64,000 bases of DNA from Gillisella vitis (GTDB lineage: Bacteria > Pseudomonadota > Alphaproteobacteria > Rhizobiales > Rhizobiaceae): positions 2,997,501 through 3,061,500 of the forward strand of contig NZ_CP056047.1 of the NCBI RefSeq assembly GCF_021559775.1. The letters are read 5' to 3'. Shown in pieces: positions 26,714 through 36,220 of the stretch. A program made the position numbers and the translations under genes. How positions within the stretch are numbered: position 1 is the stretch's first letter; every line of letters begins with the position of its first letter. The notes below the pieces were generated by a model. The model made no database searches and was not told where the DNA came from. It saw only the letters and a program-made list of their open reading frames with translations.

Positions 26714-29419
26714 ATGGACATGGTCAGTCTTGGTGGGATCGCCCGCAAAATTTTCGGCTCCTCGAATGAACGCCGCATCCGGGGGAATAAGCCTCGCGTG
26801 GCCGCCATCAACGCGCTGGAGGACAGCATAAAGGCATTGAGTGATGCCGAGCTGGCCGCAAAGACCGAGGAATTCAAGGGTGAGCTTGCCAAGGGCAAGA
26901 CGCTCGACGACATCCTGATCCCGGCCTTTGCCGTGGCGCGCGAAGCATCGCGCCGGGCGCTCGGCATGCGGCCCTTCGATGTGCAGCTGATCGGCGGTAT
27001 GATCCTGCACGAAAACGCCATTGCCGAAATGAAAACCGGCGAAGGCAAGACGCTGGTGGCAACGCTCGCCGTCTATCTCAACGCACTGTCCGGCAAGGGC
27101 GTGCATGTGGTGACGGTCAATGATTATCTCGCCAGCCGCGACGCCGCCATCATGGCCAAGCTCTACAGCTTCCTCGGCCTGACCACCGGTGTCATCGTGC
27201 ATGGCATGAACGATGACGAGCGCCGCGAGGCCTATGCCTGCGACATCACCTATGCCACCAATAACGAGCTTGGCTTCGACTATCTGCGCGACAATATGAA
27301 ATATGAGCGCGGCCAGATGGTGCAGCGCGGCCATAATTTCGCAATCGTCGATGAAGTGGATTCGATCCTGGTCGATGAAGCGCGCACGCCGCTGATCATT
27401 TCCGGTCCGCTTGACGACCGCTCCGACCTCTACACCACCATCGATGCTTTCATTCCGATGCTGGGTGCTGAGGATTACGAGATCGATGAAAAGCAGAAAT
27501 CGGCCAATTTCTCCGAAGTCGGCACCGAAAAGCTGGAAAACCTGCTGAAAGACGCTGGCCTGCTGAAAGGCGTTTCGCTGTATGACGTCGAAAACGTCGC
27601 CATCGTCCATCATATCAACAATGCGCTGAAGGCCCACAAGCTGTTCCAGCGCGACAAGGATTATATCGTCCGCAATGACGAAATCGTCATCATCGACGAG
27701 TTCACCGGTCGCATGATGCCGGGCCGTCGCTATTCGGAAGGCCAACACCAGGCGCTGGAAGCCAAGGAAAAGGTAACGATCCAGCCGGAAAACCAGACGC
27801 TGGCGTCAATCACCTTCCAGAATTATTTCCGGATGTATGCCAAGCTTGCCGGCATGACCGGCACGGCCTCGACGGAAGCCGAGGAATTCAACGATATTTA
27901 TGGCCTGAGCGTCATCGAGGTGCCGACCAACCTGCCCATCCAGCGTATCGACGAGGATGACGAGGTCTACCGGACCTTCGAGGAGAAGTTCAAGGCGATC
28001 ATCGAGGAAATCAAGGCAGCCCATGCCCGCAACCAGCCGGTTCTGGTCGGAACCACCTCGATTGAAAAGTCCGAACTGCTGGCGACCATGCTGCGCCAGA
28101 CCGGATATACTGATTTCAGCGTGCTGAATGCCCGCTATCACGAGCAGGAAGCCTATATCGTCTCCCAGGCAGGTGTGCCGGGTGCCGTTACCATCGCCAC
28201 CAACATGGCCGGTCGCGGTACCGACATCCAGCTTGGCGGCAATATCGACATGCGGCTTGAACGCGATCTGGAAGGCATGGAGCCCGGCCCCGAACGCGAC
28301 GCCAAGGAACAGGCGATCCGCGAGGAAGTCAAAGCCCTGAAGGAAAAGGCGTTGGCCGCTGGTGGCCTGTATGTGATCGCCACCGAGCGTCATGAAAGCC
28401 GGCGCATCGACAATCAGCTGCGTGGCCGTTCCGGTCGTCAGGGCGACCCGGGCCGTTCAAAATTCTACCTGTCGCTTCAGGACGACCTGATGCGGATCTT
28501 CGGCTCCGACCGCATGGACAGCATGCTCCAGAAGCTGGGCCTGAAGGATGGCGAGGCCATCGTCCATCCCTGGATCAACAAGGCGCTGGAACGGGCACAA
28601 AAGAAGGTCGAGGCGCGCAATTTCGACATCCGCAAGAACCTGTTGAAATATGACGACGTGCTGAATGACCAGCGCAAGGTGATTTTCGAGCAGCGCGTCG
28701 AGTTGATGGATGCCGAAGACCTGACCGAAACCATCGACGACATGCGCCACGAGCTGATCGACACGATCGTGCGCACCCATATCCCGGAAAAGGCCTATGC
28801 CGAACAATGGGATGTGGCGGGCCTGAAGACTGCCACCACGACCATTCTCAACCTCGACCTTCCCATCGACGACTGGGCGCAGGAAGAGGGCATTGCCGAA
28901 GATGATATCGTTGAACGGGTCAAGAAAGCTGCCGACGACGTGATGGCTGAGAAGACCGAGCGCTTCGGCGCGGAGATCATGGCTTATATCGAGCGGTCCG
29001 TGCTGTTACAGACCATCGACAATCTGTGGCGTGAGCATATCGTCAACCTCGACCACCTGCGTTCGGTGGTGGGTTTCCGTGGCTATGCCCAGCGCGATCC
29101 CTTGCAGGAATACAAGGCGGAAGCGTTCGAACTGTTCCAGGCGCTGCTGGCCAATATGCGTGAAGGCGTCACCGCCCAGATGATGCGGGTGGAAATCGTC
29201 CGTGAAGCTCCCCCGGAGCCGACCCTGCCGATCATGCATGGTCACCACGAGGACCCGCAGACCGGCCAGGATGAATTTGCCGCTGCGGATGGCGTGGTCG
29301 CCCCCGAGAACCGCAATCCCGCCGATCCCTCGACATGGGGCAAGGTCGGACGCAATGAAATGTGTCCTTGCGGCTCCGGCAAGCGCTTCAAGCACTGCCA
29401 CGGCGCCCTCTTGGCGTAA
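26714..29419 (+). CDS. secA: Preprotein translocase ATPase SecA
   Basis: SecA drives unfolded proteins through the SecYEG channel by ATP hydrolysis. The 901-residue protein has Walker A in [11 protein letters not shown], the DEAD-like [16 protein letters not shown], the preprotein cross-linking domain, motif-rich NBD2 ([25 protein letters not shown]), the helical scaffold and wing domains, and a C-terminal zinc motif [14 protein letters not shown] that binds SecB and phospholipid. Two in-frame starts two codons apart are possible (26714 or 26720); the AAAGG site is better spaced for the second. It is followed by its own terminator. Confidence 0.98.
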   Translation: MDMVSLGGIARKIFGSSNERRIRGNKPRVAAINALEDSIKALSDAELAAKTEEFKGELAKGKTLDDILIPAFAVAREASRRALGMRPFDVQLIGGMILHENAIAEMKTGEGKTLVATLAVYLNALSGKGVHVVTVNDYLASRDAAIMAKLYSFLGLTTGVIVHGMNDDERREAYACDITYATNNELGFDYLRDNMKYERGQMVQRGHNFAIVDEVDSILVDEARTPLIISGPLDDRSDLYTTIDAFIPMLGAEDYEIDEKQKSANFSEVGTEKLENLLKDAGLLKGVSLYDVENVAIVHHINNALKAHKLFQRDKDYIVRNDEIVIIDEFTGRMMPGRRYSEGQHQALEAKEKVTIQPENQTLASITFQNYFRMYAKLAGMTGTASTEAEEFNDIYGLSVIEVPTNLPIQRIDEDDEVYRTFEEKFKAIIEEIKAAHARNQPVLVGTTSIEKSELLATMLRQTGYTDFSVLNARYHEQEAYIVSQAGVPGAVTIATNMAGRGTDIQLGGNIDMRLERDLEGMEPGPERDAKEQAIREEVKALKEKALAAGGLYVIATERHESRRIDNQLRGRSGRQGDPGRSKFYLSLQDDLMRIFGSDRMDSMLQKLGLKDGEAIVHPWINKALERAQKKVEARNFDIRKNLLKYDDVLNDQRKVIFEQRVELMDAEDLTETIDDMRHELIDTIVRTHIPEKAYAEQWDVAGLKTATTTILNLDLPIDDWAQEEGIAEDDIVERVKKAADDVMAEKTERFGAEIMAYIERSVLLQTIDNLWREHIVNLDHLRSVVGFRGYAQRDPLQEYKAEAFELFQALLANMREGVTAQMMRVEIVREAPPEPTLPIMHGHHEDPQTGQDEFAAADGVVAPENRNPADPSTWGKVGRNEMCPCGSGKRFKHCHGALLA

Positions 29420-29443
29420 GACAGTGCTGACGTAAGAAAATCA

Positions 29444-29474
29444 AAATCGGCCAGCCGGATGTGTTGGCCGATTT
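29444..29474 (+). terminator. Terminator of secA
   Basis: A perfect 10-bp stem AAATCGGCCA / TGGCCGATTT with an 11-base loop ends in TTT-CTCCC. The U-tract is short. Confidence 0.65.
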
Positions 29475-29574
29475 CTCCCAGGCATAGGCTATTCAAACAC
29501 TGACGGGCAGGCTTTTGTTAACCGTAAGCTGCCAAACCTGAATGCCCTGTCGCTTCTGTGCCTGAGAGTTTTGC

Positions 29575-30987
29575 GTGTTTATCATGGCGGTTATCCAGTG
29601 GGTGGAACATCTCCTGCCAGCCCGGCTGCATGGCCCGCTGCGCAGGATCGTCGCCGCTTTGTCCGCTCACGACGATGTGGCCCGCGCCCAGCGCATGGCG
29701 CTGATTGCCTTTGCCATCCGCATCGTCAGCGCAGCGATTGCCTTTTTCTCGCAGATCGTCCAGGCCCGGCTGATGGGCGATTTCGAATATGGTATTTTCG
29801 TTTTCGTCTGGGTGCTGGTCGTGCTGTTCGGCAATCTATCCTGCCTTGGTTTTCATTCGACCGTCATCCGCTTTCTGCCGCAATATCACGCAAGAGATGA
29901 AATTCCTGAAATCCGTGGCATCACCGTTACCATCCGGATCTTCGCTCTTGGCCTCGCCAGCTGTCTGACTGCAACCGGTCTTATCCTGTTGAATTTTTTC
30001 GGAGATCGGATTGCCGGTTACTACCTGACACCGCTGTTTCTCGGCCTGTTCGCACTGCCGATGATTGCGCTGGGCGATGTGCTTGACGGGACGGCGCGCG
30101 CCAATAGCTGGCCCGTTGCAGCCCTCAGCCCCACCTATATTGTCAGGCCCGTGCTGATCCTTGCCTTCATGCTGCTGGCCGTCATGCTGGGGGCGCCACG
30201 CACAGCCACCACCGCCATGCAGGCGGCCCTTGCCGCCACCTATGTCACGACACTCAGCCAATTCGCCACCATTCACTGGCGTCTGCGGCACAAATATCTA
30301 CGGGGGCCGCGGCGGATCGAGTTCATGGTCTGGTTTCGCGTTGCCATCCCGATTTTCCTGATCGAGGGCTTTCTATTTCTGCTGACCAATTCCGACGTCA
30401 TGGTGGTCGGGCTTTATCTGCCACCCGACCAGGTCGGGATCTATTTTGCTGCGGCAAAAACCATGGCCCTGGTGCAATTCGTCTATTTCGCGGTCAAGGC
30501 CGCAGCCGGACCGCGCTTTTCAGCACTGATGAATGAAGATGATATCCGGCCGCTGGCCCTATTTGCCGGCAGAATGGCCCGCTGGTGCTTCTGGCCGTCG
30601 CTGATCATCGGTCTTCTGGTGCTGGCGGCTGGCGAAGTCTTGCTCGGTCTGTTCGGCCCGAATTTCACGGTAGGCTATCCATTGATGGCCATTCTGTTTG
30701 CCGGTGCCCTGACCAAGGCGCTGATTGGTCCCGGTGAGATGCTCTTGACCATGGCAGGGCGACAAAAATTGTGTGTGCTACTATATGTGATTGCTTTAGC
30801 ATCTAATATCGGGCTGAATGTGACTCTCATTCCGCTTTATGGCCTCACCGGCGCGGCAACGGCTGCCGCCTCGGCAATGTTGGTGGAAGCGATCTTGTTA
30901 CACATTGCCGTGCGCTATGCGCTTGGCATTGTCTTATTTGCATTTGCCGACCCATTGTCTCGCATGAAGCAAGACAGGCCCGCATGA
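29575..30987 (+). CDS. Polysaccharide-type flippase (MOP superfamily)
   Basis: The 470-residue protein has about 12-14 hydrophobic segments and the overall pattern of Wzx-like flippases, which move lipid-linked oligosaccharides across the inner membrane. Features include RIVSAAIAFFSQIVQARLMG in the first helices and DQVGIYFAAAKTMALVQFVYF in the middle. The GTG start was preferred because GAGAG lies six bases before it; an ATG three codons later (29584) is the alternative. A FemAB/CelD-like acyltransferase gene follows 20 bases downstream, so the pair probably acts on the same surface polysaccharide. Substrate unknown. Confidence 0.85.
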   Translation: MFIMAVIQWVEHLLPARLHGPLRRIVAALSAHDDVARAQRMALIAFAIRIVSAAIAFFSQIVQARLMGDFEYGIFVFVWVLVVLFGNLSCLGFHSTVIRFLPQYHARDEIPEIRGITVTIRIFALGLASCLTATGLILLNFFGDRIAGYYLTPLFLGLFALPMIALGDVLDGTARANSWPVAALSPTYIVRPVLILAFMLLAVMLGAPRTATTAMQAALAATYVTTLSQFATIHWRLRHKYLRGPRRIEFMVWFRVAIPIFLIEGFLFLLTNSDVMVVGLYLPPDQVGIYFAAAKTMALVQFVYFAVKAAAGPRFSALMNEDDIRPLALFAGRMARWCFWPSLIIGLLVLAAGEVLLGLFGPNFTVGYPLMAILFAGALTKALIGPGEMLLTMAGRQKLCVLLYVIALASNIGLNVTLIPLYGLTGAATAAASAMLVEAILLHIAVRYALGIVLFAFADPLSRMKQDRPA

Positions 30988-31007
30988 AGCGAACCAGGTT
31001 GTAGGAT

Positions 31008-32291
31008 ATGAACACACTACCGGTGACCGACGATACCAGCCGGGAAACGAGCACCGAGCGCCCGGTTCTGCATACCGTGTCTGCACCGGTCAATCGTCCG
31101 CCCGCCGATGGCCAGATTGCCGTGGGACGCCCCGGCCGCGATCTTTGGCTCTATCCACGCCAGACCAGCTACGACCTTGAACAGGAAATGGACTACCTGA
31201 CCAACCGGGCGCTGGAGCAGAATGTCTTCTTCTCGGCCCGCTTTCTGGCCCCCGCCATCCCCCGCCTGGACGAGCGTGAAGTACGCATGGCACTGATCCG
31301 CGACGAGCGGCAGGGCCGCAGCCGGATCCGGTTGCTGATGCCTTTTTCGGTGGAAAAACCGGGCTTTGCAGTCGGTCCGTCCATTGTTCGCGTCTGGTCC
31401 AACCCCTTCGGCCCGCTTGGCACGCCTCTCGTCGATGCTGAGGATGCGGTGGAAACGCTCGACAACCTTTTCGAGGGACTGAGCGATCCCAAAGCCAAAT
31501 TGCCCTCCGTTCTCGTCCTGCCGGATCTGCGAATCGATGGGCCGGTCACAAAACTACTGCGGGCCGTGGCGATCAGCCGTGACCTGCCACTGACCGTGAC
31601 AAATCCCTACCAGCGCCCAATGCTCGAGAGCCTGGAGGATGGAGAAACCTATCTAAGCCAGGCCATTGGCAAGTCCCATTGGCGCGACATGCGCCGGCAG
31701 ATGCGCCTGCTGGGTCAGCAGGGCGAATTGACCTATTCCGTCGCCCGTCAGCCGCAGGATCTGCATGTCCGCATGGAGGAATTCCTGGCGCTCGAAGCCA
31801 GCGGCTGGAAAGGCCGCAAGCGCAGCGCCCTTGTCATGGACCGGCTGCGAGCCGCCTTTGCCCGCGAGGCGATGACCAATCTGGCCGAGCGCGATTCGGT
31901 CCGCATCCATACGCTCGATCTCGATGGAAAGGCCATCGCCTCCATGGTTGTCTTCATTATGGGTGCCGAAGCCTATACGTGGAAGACTGCCTATGATGAG
32001 CGCTATGCGCGATATTCGCCCGGCAAGCTTCTGGTGGCTCGATTGACAGAATGGCATCTGGACGATGCCAATATTCTGCGCACCGATTCCTGCGCCGTAC
32101 CCGATCACCCGGTCATGAGCAGGCTCTGGCGGGAGCGGGAAGACATGGGAACCATGGTTATCGGCCTGAAGCGCAATGCCGACCGCGATGTCCGCCAGGT
32201 GGCGGCGCAACTGCATCTCTATCGCAACACCCGCAATATCGCCCGCATCCTGCGGGACAAAGTGCTGGGCAGGCGCCAAAAAGACAGCTGA
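31008..32291 (+). CDS. FemAB/CelD-type GNAT acyltransferase
   Basis: The 427-residue protein has a C-terminal double-GNAT (Acetyltransf_6, BcsL/CelD-like) domain at about 235-390, marked by MEEFLALEASGWKGRKRSAL and AYTWKTAYDERYARYSPGKLL. Such proteins often modify cell-surface polysaccharides or occur in cellulose and exopolysaccharide clusters. The first 45 residues are Thr/Pro-rich and probably disordered. It sits 20 bases after the flippase gene, in one unit, supporting a polysaccharide role. The acyl donor and acceptor cannot be read from sequence. Confidence 0.8.
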   Translation: MNTLPVTDDTSRETSTERPVLHTVSAPVNRPPADGQIAVGRPGRDLWLYPRQTSYDLEQEMDYLTNRALEQNVFFSARFLAPAIPRLDEREVRMALIRDERQGRSRIRLLMPFSVEKPGFAVGPSIVRVWSNPFGPLGTPLVDAEDAVETLDNLFEGLSDPKAKLPSVLVLPDLRIDGPVTKLLRAVAISRDLPLTVTNPYQRPMLESLEDGETYLSQAIGKSHWRDMRRQMRLLGQQGELTYSVARQPQDLHVRMEEFLALEASGWKGRKRSALVMDRLRAAFAREAMTNLAERDSVRIHTLDLDGKAIASMVVFIMGAEAYTWKTAYDERYARYSPGKLLVARLTEWHLDDANILRTDSCAVPDHPVMSRLWREREDMGTMVIGLKRNADRDVRQVAAQLHLYRNTRNIARILRDKVLGRRQKDS

Positions 32292-32304
32292 TCATTGCGC
32301 GATA

Positions 32305-33960
32305 TCATCCAGTCATCACGCCCGGCTGTGCCTGTTGCGGTTCATCGCGCTCACGCAGCAGGCGGCGGATCACCTTGCCACTGGTGGTCAGCGGCATATC
32401 GGTGATAAACTCCACTTCACGCGGATATTCGTGCATGGACAGCCGCTGCTTGACCCAATCAGCAATGTCACGGGCCAAGGCCGGTCCAGCCTGAAAACCC
32501 GGCGCGAGCACCACATAGGCCTTGACGATTTCAGTTCGCACCGGATCGGGCTTGCCCACCGCCGCCGCCAGGCGAACAGCCGGATGACCAACCAGACAAT
32601 CCTCGATTTCCGCCGGGCCGATACGGTAGCCGGATGACGTAATGACATCATCGTCGCGACCGAAAAACTCCACATAGCCCTCGCTATCCTGGCGTCCGAG
32701 ATCACCGGTCAGCATCCAGTCACCAATGAATTTCTGGCGGGTCGCCTGCGGATCATTCCAATATTCCAGGAACATCACCGGGTCAGGCCGGGCAATCGCC
32801 ACCTGTCCGACCTTGCCGACTGGCAGCTCCCTGCCTTTGTCATCGATAATTGCCACGCGGTGGCCCGGCACCGGCTTGCCTATGGCGCCTGCCTTGCTGA
32901 CGCCCAGCCGGGCTGCCGATGACAGCACGAAATTGCATTCGGTCTGCCCATAGAACTCATTGGGCGTGATACCAAGCGCCGTCTTGACCCATTGATAGGT
33001 TTCCCGCCCCAGCGATTCCCCTGCCGAACCGATGGAACGCAGCACAAGATCATAATGCTGGCGCGGATTGTTCACCGTTTTGAGCAGCCGCAAGGCGGTG
33101 GGCGGAATGAAGGCATTGCGCACCTTCATCTCCGCCATGATGCGAAAGGCCATGGCCGGATCAAATTTCTGGGCAGGCGACGACACGACCGGAACCCCCA
33201 GCATCAGGGCTGGCATCAGCACATTCAAAAGCCCGCCAGCCCAAGCCCAGTCCGAAGGCGTCCAGATTCTGTCGCCCGGTTGCGGTAGACCGTCATGGGC
33301 AAGCTGGAAGCCTGGAATGTGACCGGCAAGCACCCGATGCCCATGCAGAGCGCCCTTCGGCGCACCGGTCGTGCCAGAGGTGAAGATCATCAGTGCCGGA
33401 TCGTCTGGCCCGGTCTGTGGCCCCTCAAAAGACGCGGAACCGCTCTGCCATAGAGTTTCAAAGGAAAGGACGCTGGGAGAAGGCGTGCCAATGGAAATAG
33501 CCTCCCGAAGGTCCGGCAGGCTGGCCCGAATAGGCTCCAGCCGCGACAGACCGAAATCATTGGTGATGACCGCGCAGGCACTCGCCGTCTTCAGCCGATA
33601 TTCCAATGCATCGGCGCCAAATAGCAAGGCCAGCGGCAGAGCGATCGCGCCAAGCTTGTAAATCGCCACATGGGCGATGACAGTCTCAAACCCCTGCGGT
33701 AGCAGCAGAGCAACCCGCTCCCCAGGGCCAATGCCGAGCTGGCTTAGAGCATCCGCGAAGGCGTTGGATCGCGCAGCAAGCGCCCCATAGGTTAAGGTTC
33801 GATGCGCGCCGTCAGGGGAAAAATGCTCAAGGCAGATCCGGTCCGGCTCGCGGGCGGCCCATTCATCGCAAACGGCCCGTCCCATGTTGAACTGAGCTGG
33901 TATGGACCAGGAAAACGCATGACAGAGAGCCTCATAGGAAGCGCCGGCAGGTAGAAACAT
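32305..33960 (-). CDS. AMP-forming acyl-CoA synthetase
   Basis: This 551-residue adenylate-forming enzyme activates a carboxylic acid with ATP and joins it to CoA. The P-loop-like signature is IFTSGTTGAPKGALHGH, the Y/FGQTE motif is EFYGQTECNF, the hinge region is DGYxxx-like TGDLGRQDSEGYVEFFGRDDD, and the catalytic lysine is in LTTSGKVIRR. The overall pattern is that of medium-chain or acetyl-CoA-type synthetases, so the exact acid is uncertain. The start was set at MFLPAGASYEAL, behind AGGAC. It converges on the acyltransferase gene with 13 bases between stops. Confidence 0.87.
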   Translation of the reverse strand: MFLPAGASYEALCHAFSWSIPAQFNMGRAVCDEWAAREPDRICLEHFSPDGAHRTLTYGALAARSNAFADALSQLGIGPGERVALLLPQGFETVIAHVAIYKLGAIALPLALLFGADALEYRLKTASACAVITNDFGLSRLEPIRASLPDLREAISIGTPSPSVLSFETLWQSGSASFEGPQTGPDDPALMIFTSGTTGAPKGALHGHRVLAGHIPGFQLAHDGLPQPGDRIWTPSDWAWAGGLLNVLMPALMLGVPVVSSPAQKFDPAMAFRIMAEMKVRNAFIPPTALRLLKTVNNPRQHYDLVLRSIGSAGESLGRETYQWVKTALGITPNEFYGQTECNFVLSSAARLGVSKAGAIGKPVPGHRVAIIDDKGRELPVGKVGQVAIARPDPVMFLEYWNDPQATRQKFIGDWMLTGDLGRQDSEGYVEFFGRDDDVITSSGYRIGPAEIEDCLVGHPAVRLAAAVGKPDPVRTEIVKAYVVLAPGFQAGPALARDIADWVKQRLSMHEYPREVEFITDMPLTTSGKVIRRLLRERDEPQQAQPGVMTG

Positions 33961-34549
33961 CGATCTTGTCCTGAATGAGTTCCCTGTCGCATTCCCCTGC
34001 ACTGGCCAAACATTCAGAGAGTTTGCCGCAGATCCAGGATCAGCGTTTTTGTCAAATAGAGAAAAACGTCACTTGGCAAACCTATCATTCCTTTCGCAGT
34101 CGCACAATCCATCTCGCAAGCGCACACGACAGCGCTATGCACCGACTATAGCGCCTTCAGGTTTGCTGTAGCGCTTTATATATGCTGCATAATTTTCCTC
34201 TTAAACTCCAACCGGTATAACGCTAAAATTATGCAGTAGCCCGGGGGAAATACTGTGGCCCCATGCGCAGTGGAGAGAGGGCGTCAGGGCTTGATGTCTT
34301 GAAAATTGCCGGGTGGACGACATCCAGTATCGTTCAACCTTCGATTTTCAAGGTCGCAAAACCGGTTCCCTTTTGCTGGAACAATCCTGAGCCAAAAGGG
34401 TTGAAAGGCGGTAACGCGCGCGTGAAAGCGCCATGCCAGACCACGAAAACGTCGCGGACATGCCGTCTTTGCGACCAAGATCTGCGGCATTTTCCTGGTT
34501 TAAAAGCTCACGCACTTCAAAACGTGCGGAGCATAAAAGGAGGATACAC
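33961..34549. other. 589-base gap with a dispersed repeat
   Basis: No gene is supported. The gap contains the extended palindromic repeat copy D and the leader of the lipoprotein gene with a strong AAGGAGG ribosome site. Confidence 0.6.
34150..34238 (-). repeat. Dispersed palindromic repeat, copy D with extended flank
   Basis: Outer arms TGCTGCATAATTTT (34183-34196) and AAAATTATGCAGTA (34225-34238) are inverted copies with a ~28-base centre. Read on the minus strand, the arm continues TATATAAAGCGCTACAGCAAACCT, which aligns with the flank of copy E in the opposite orientation. Confidence 0.75.
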
Positions 34550-34759
34550 ATGCTGAAGAAAATCGTACCGGTCGTTGCTCTTCTCGGGCTTCTAGCTTCC
34601 TGCGGAGATGACAGCAGCTCCAAGAGTGGCAGTTCGACATCAACTCCCGGCACCAGTTCCTCGACAGGCGGCACCGGCAGCACGACAACGGCACCTGCTA
34701 CGCCTGGAAGCACCACAGGCAACAGTTCAGGGACAGGCACCAGCACGGGTACCCCATAA
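34550..34759 (+). CDS. Small lipoprotein with Ser/Thr/Gly low-complexity tail
   Basis: The 69-residue product is a clear lipoprotein: MLKKIVPVVALLGLLASC has a basic start, hydrophobic core and lipobox LASC with the lipid cysteine at position 18. Aspartates at +2/+3 (GDD) may keep it in the inner membrane by analogy with E. coli rules. Everything after is Ser, Thr, Gly and Pro with no fold expected. A near-perfect AAAAGGAGG site 7 bases upstream argues for real translation. An upstream in-frame start at 34433 would spoil the signal peptide. Function unknown. Confidence 0.7.
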   Translation: MLKKIVPVVALLGLLASCGDDSSSKSGSSTSTPGTSSSTGGTGSTTTAPATPGSTTGNSSGTGTSTGTP

Positions 34760-34788
34760 GCCTACCGATTTTCTCTTGATACAAGGTA

Positions 34789-34819
34789 GATATTGCCCGT
34801 TCAATGAGCGGGCAATATC
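34789..34819. terminator. Hairpin after the lipoprotein gene
   Basis: An 11-bp stem GATATTGCCCG / CGGGCAATATC with a 9-base loop follows the lipoprotein stop. The U-tract is missing, so termination is possible but not certain. Confidence 0.5.
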
Positions 34820-35010
34820 CCTGTGTTGGTGAATGGCCATCTTGTTGAACTGTAAAATAGTTTTAAAAACAAACAAATTTGACTGTCATTCACTCGCGAC
34901 TTGCATGGCCGAAATTCCAAAAAACCCTAAAAATATCTAGATTCTGCTTTTTTAAGCCACGATCATCCCTATCTATCCTGCCGGTTGCACACGGGATTGA
35001 AGCTTTAGGG

Positions 35011-35919
35011 ATGCTTAAGAGAAATTGGATGGCTGAATGGCCGCATATGACGGCCCGGGCAATACGTTCGTCGCTGATAACAAAGATTTTTGTAATCTGC
35101 TTTATCTCCATTCACGTGCCACTTCTGGCGGTGGTTGCACATGTCCTTGGTGGCGGCGCACTGAGCGAAGCAAGCATTTTGCTTGTCCTGCTGATATCGA
35201 CCTTGGCTGGAACGGCTGGCTGCCTGCTGTCGCTCTGGCGGATCATTCAACCGCTACGCCAACTCAACCACTCCATAGCCCGATACCGGCAGGAAGGGGC
35301 ACCTGTTACCATCGCAGTCAAGACGAAAGATGAAATCGGCACTGTCGCCCAGGCGGTTTCAGCCCTGGTAACAGAATTGGACTGTTCTCTCAAAACCCTG
35401 ACGCTTCAAGCCAATACTGATCCCCTGACCGGATTGGCAAACCGCCGGTTCATTCTGGCAAGAGGCACGGAGGCTCTTGACGAGACCCGCCGCAGCGGCG
35501 ATCCGATGTGCCTTCTTCTCTTCGATCTGGACCATTTTAAAGGCATCAATGATGCATTCGGTCATGAAACCGGCGATAAAGCATTGATCGCAGCAGCACA
35601 GACAATCCGCAGTAATTTGCGACCAAACGATTTGGCAGGCCGGATCGGCGGCGAAGAGTTCTGCGTTCTTCTGCCAGGCACAAATCTGGTCCAGGCCCAA
35701 GCGATTGCCGAACGTCTACGCACTTGCCTGGAAAATATTTGTCTTGAACCACTGGCACCTGGCAGGATCACCGCCAGCTTTGGCCTTGCCCAATCCGCCG
35801 ATCATTTTTCAACTTTCCAGAAATTCATGGCCGCCACCGATATGGCGCTCTACCGCGCCAAACAACATGGCCGCAACCGCATCCACTGCGAACCTCAAAA
35901 CGCCCTCAGCTATTTGTGA
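35011..35919 (+). CDS. Membrane diguanylate cyclase (GGDEF)
   Basis: It makes the second messenger c-di-GMP from two GTP, which in rhizobia controls motility versus attachment. The 302-residue protein has two membrane helices (about 24-44 and 53-75), a HAMP-like linker (about 76-130) and a GGDEF domain (about 135-295). The active site is GGEEF (213-217), intact, and an inhibitory RxxD site (RPND, 204-207) lies five residues before it, so product inhibition is expected. No large sensor domain sits between the helices. The frame is open to 34879 and three Met residues (35011, 35029, 35047) are possible starts; ribosome sites are weak. Confidence 0.88.
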   Translation: MLKRNWMAEWPHMTARAIRSSLITKIFVICFISIHVPLLAVVAHVLGGGALSEASILLVLLISTLAGTAGCLLSLWRIIQPLRQLNHSIARYRQEGAPVTIAVKTKDEIGTVAQAVSALVTELDCSLKTLTLQANTDPLTGLANRRFILARGTEALDETRRSGDPMCLLLFDLDHFKGINDAFGHETGDKALIAAAQTIRSNLRPNDLAGRIGGEEFCVLLPGTNLVQAQAIAERLRTCLENICLEPLAPGRITASFGLAQSADHFSTFQKFMAATDMALYRAKQHGRNRIHCEPQNALSYL

Positions 35920-36220
35920 CAAAAAGGCAGCCACCAGACCGCAGCATTTTTGTCACCGGGCCAGCATTGGCTTAGGGAGTCCATGACTGCCATGTTGAGC
36001 TCCGTCGTGAACGACTGGATATAATCCGAACATCGAAAGGCCATAAGTTCGCCTGGCAATCAGGCCTCCGCTAAGGCAACCAGCACCTTGACCTTTTAGG
36101 AGGGAAGTCTATTGTCGACACGTTAATGACGTAAACAAGATATTTTCACGCGTTGACCGAGTGGGCGTTCAACGCGACAGTTGTTGAAATTTGATGACGC
36201 GATAAGTGGAGGGGCTTTCC
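35920..36220. promoter_or_regulatory. Leader region of the vgrG operon
   Basis: These 301 bases hold no gene. An 8-bp inverted repeat CGCGTTGA / TCAACGCG (36149-36156 and 36169-36176, 12-base spacer) sits 45 bases before the vgrG start and is a candidate operator or RNA hairpin. Confidence 0.4.

Noticed and set aside
26702..27748. 348-codon frame antisense to the start of secA
   Set aside because: Shadow of secA with no independent support.
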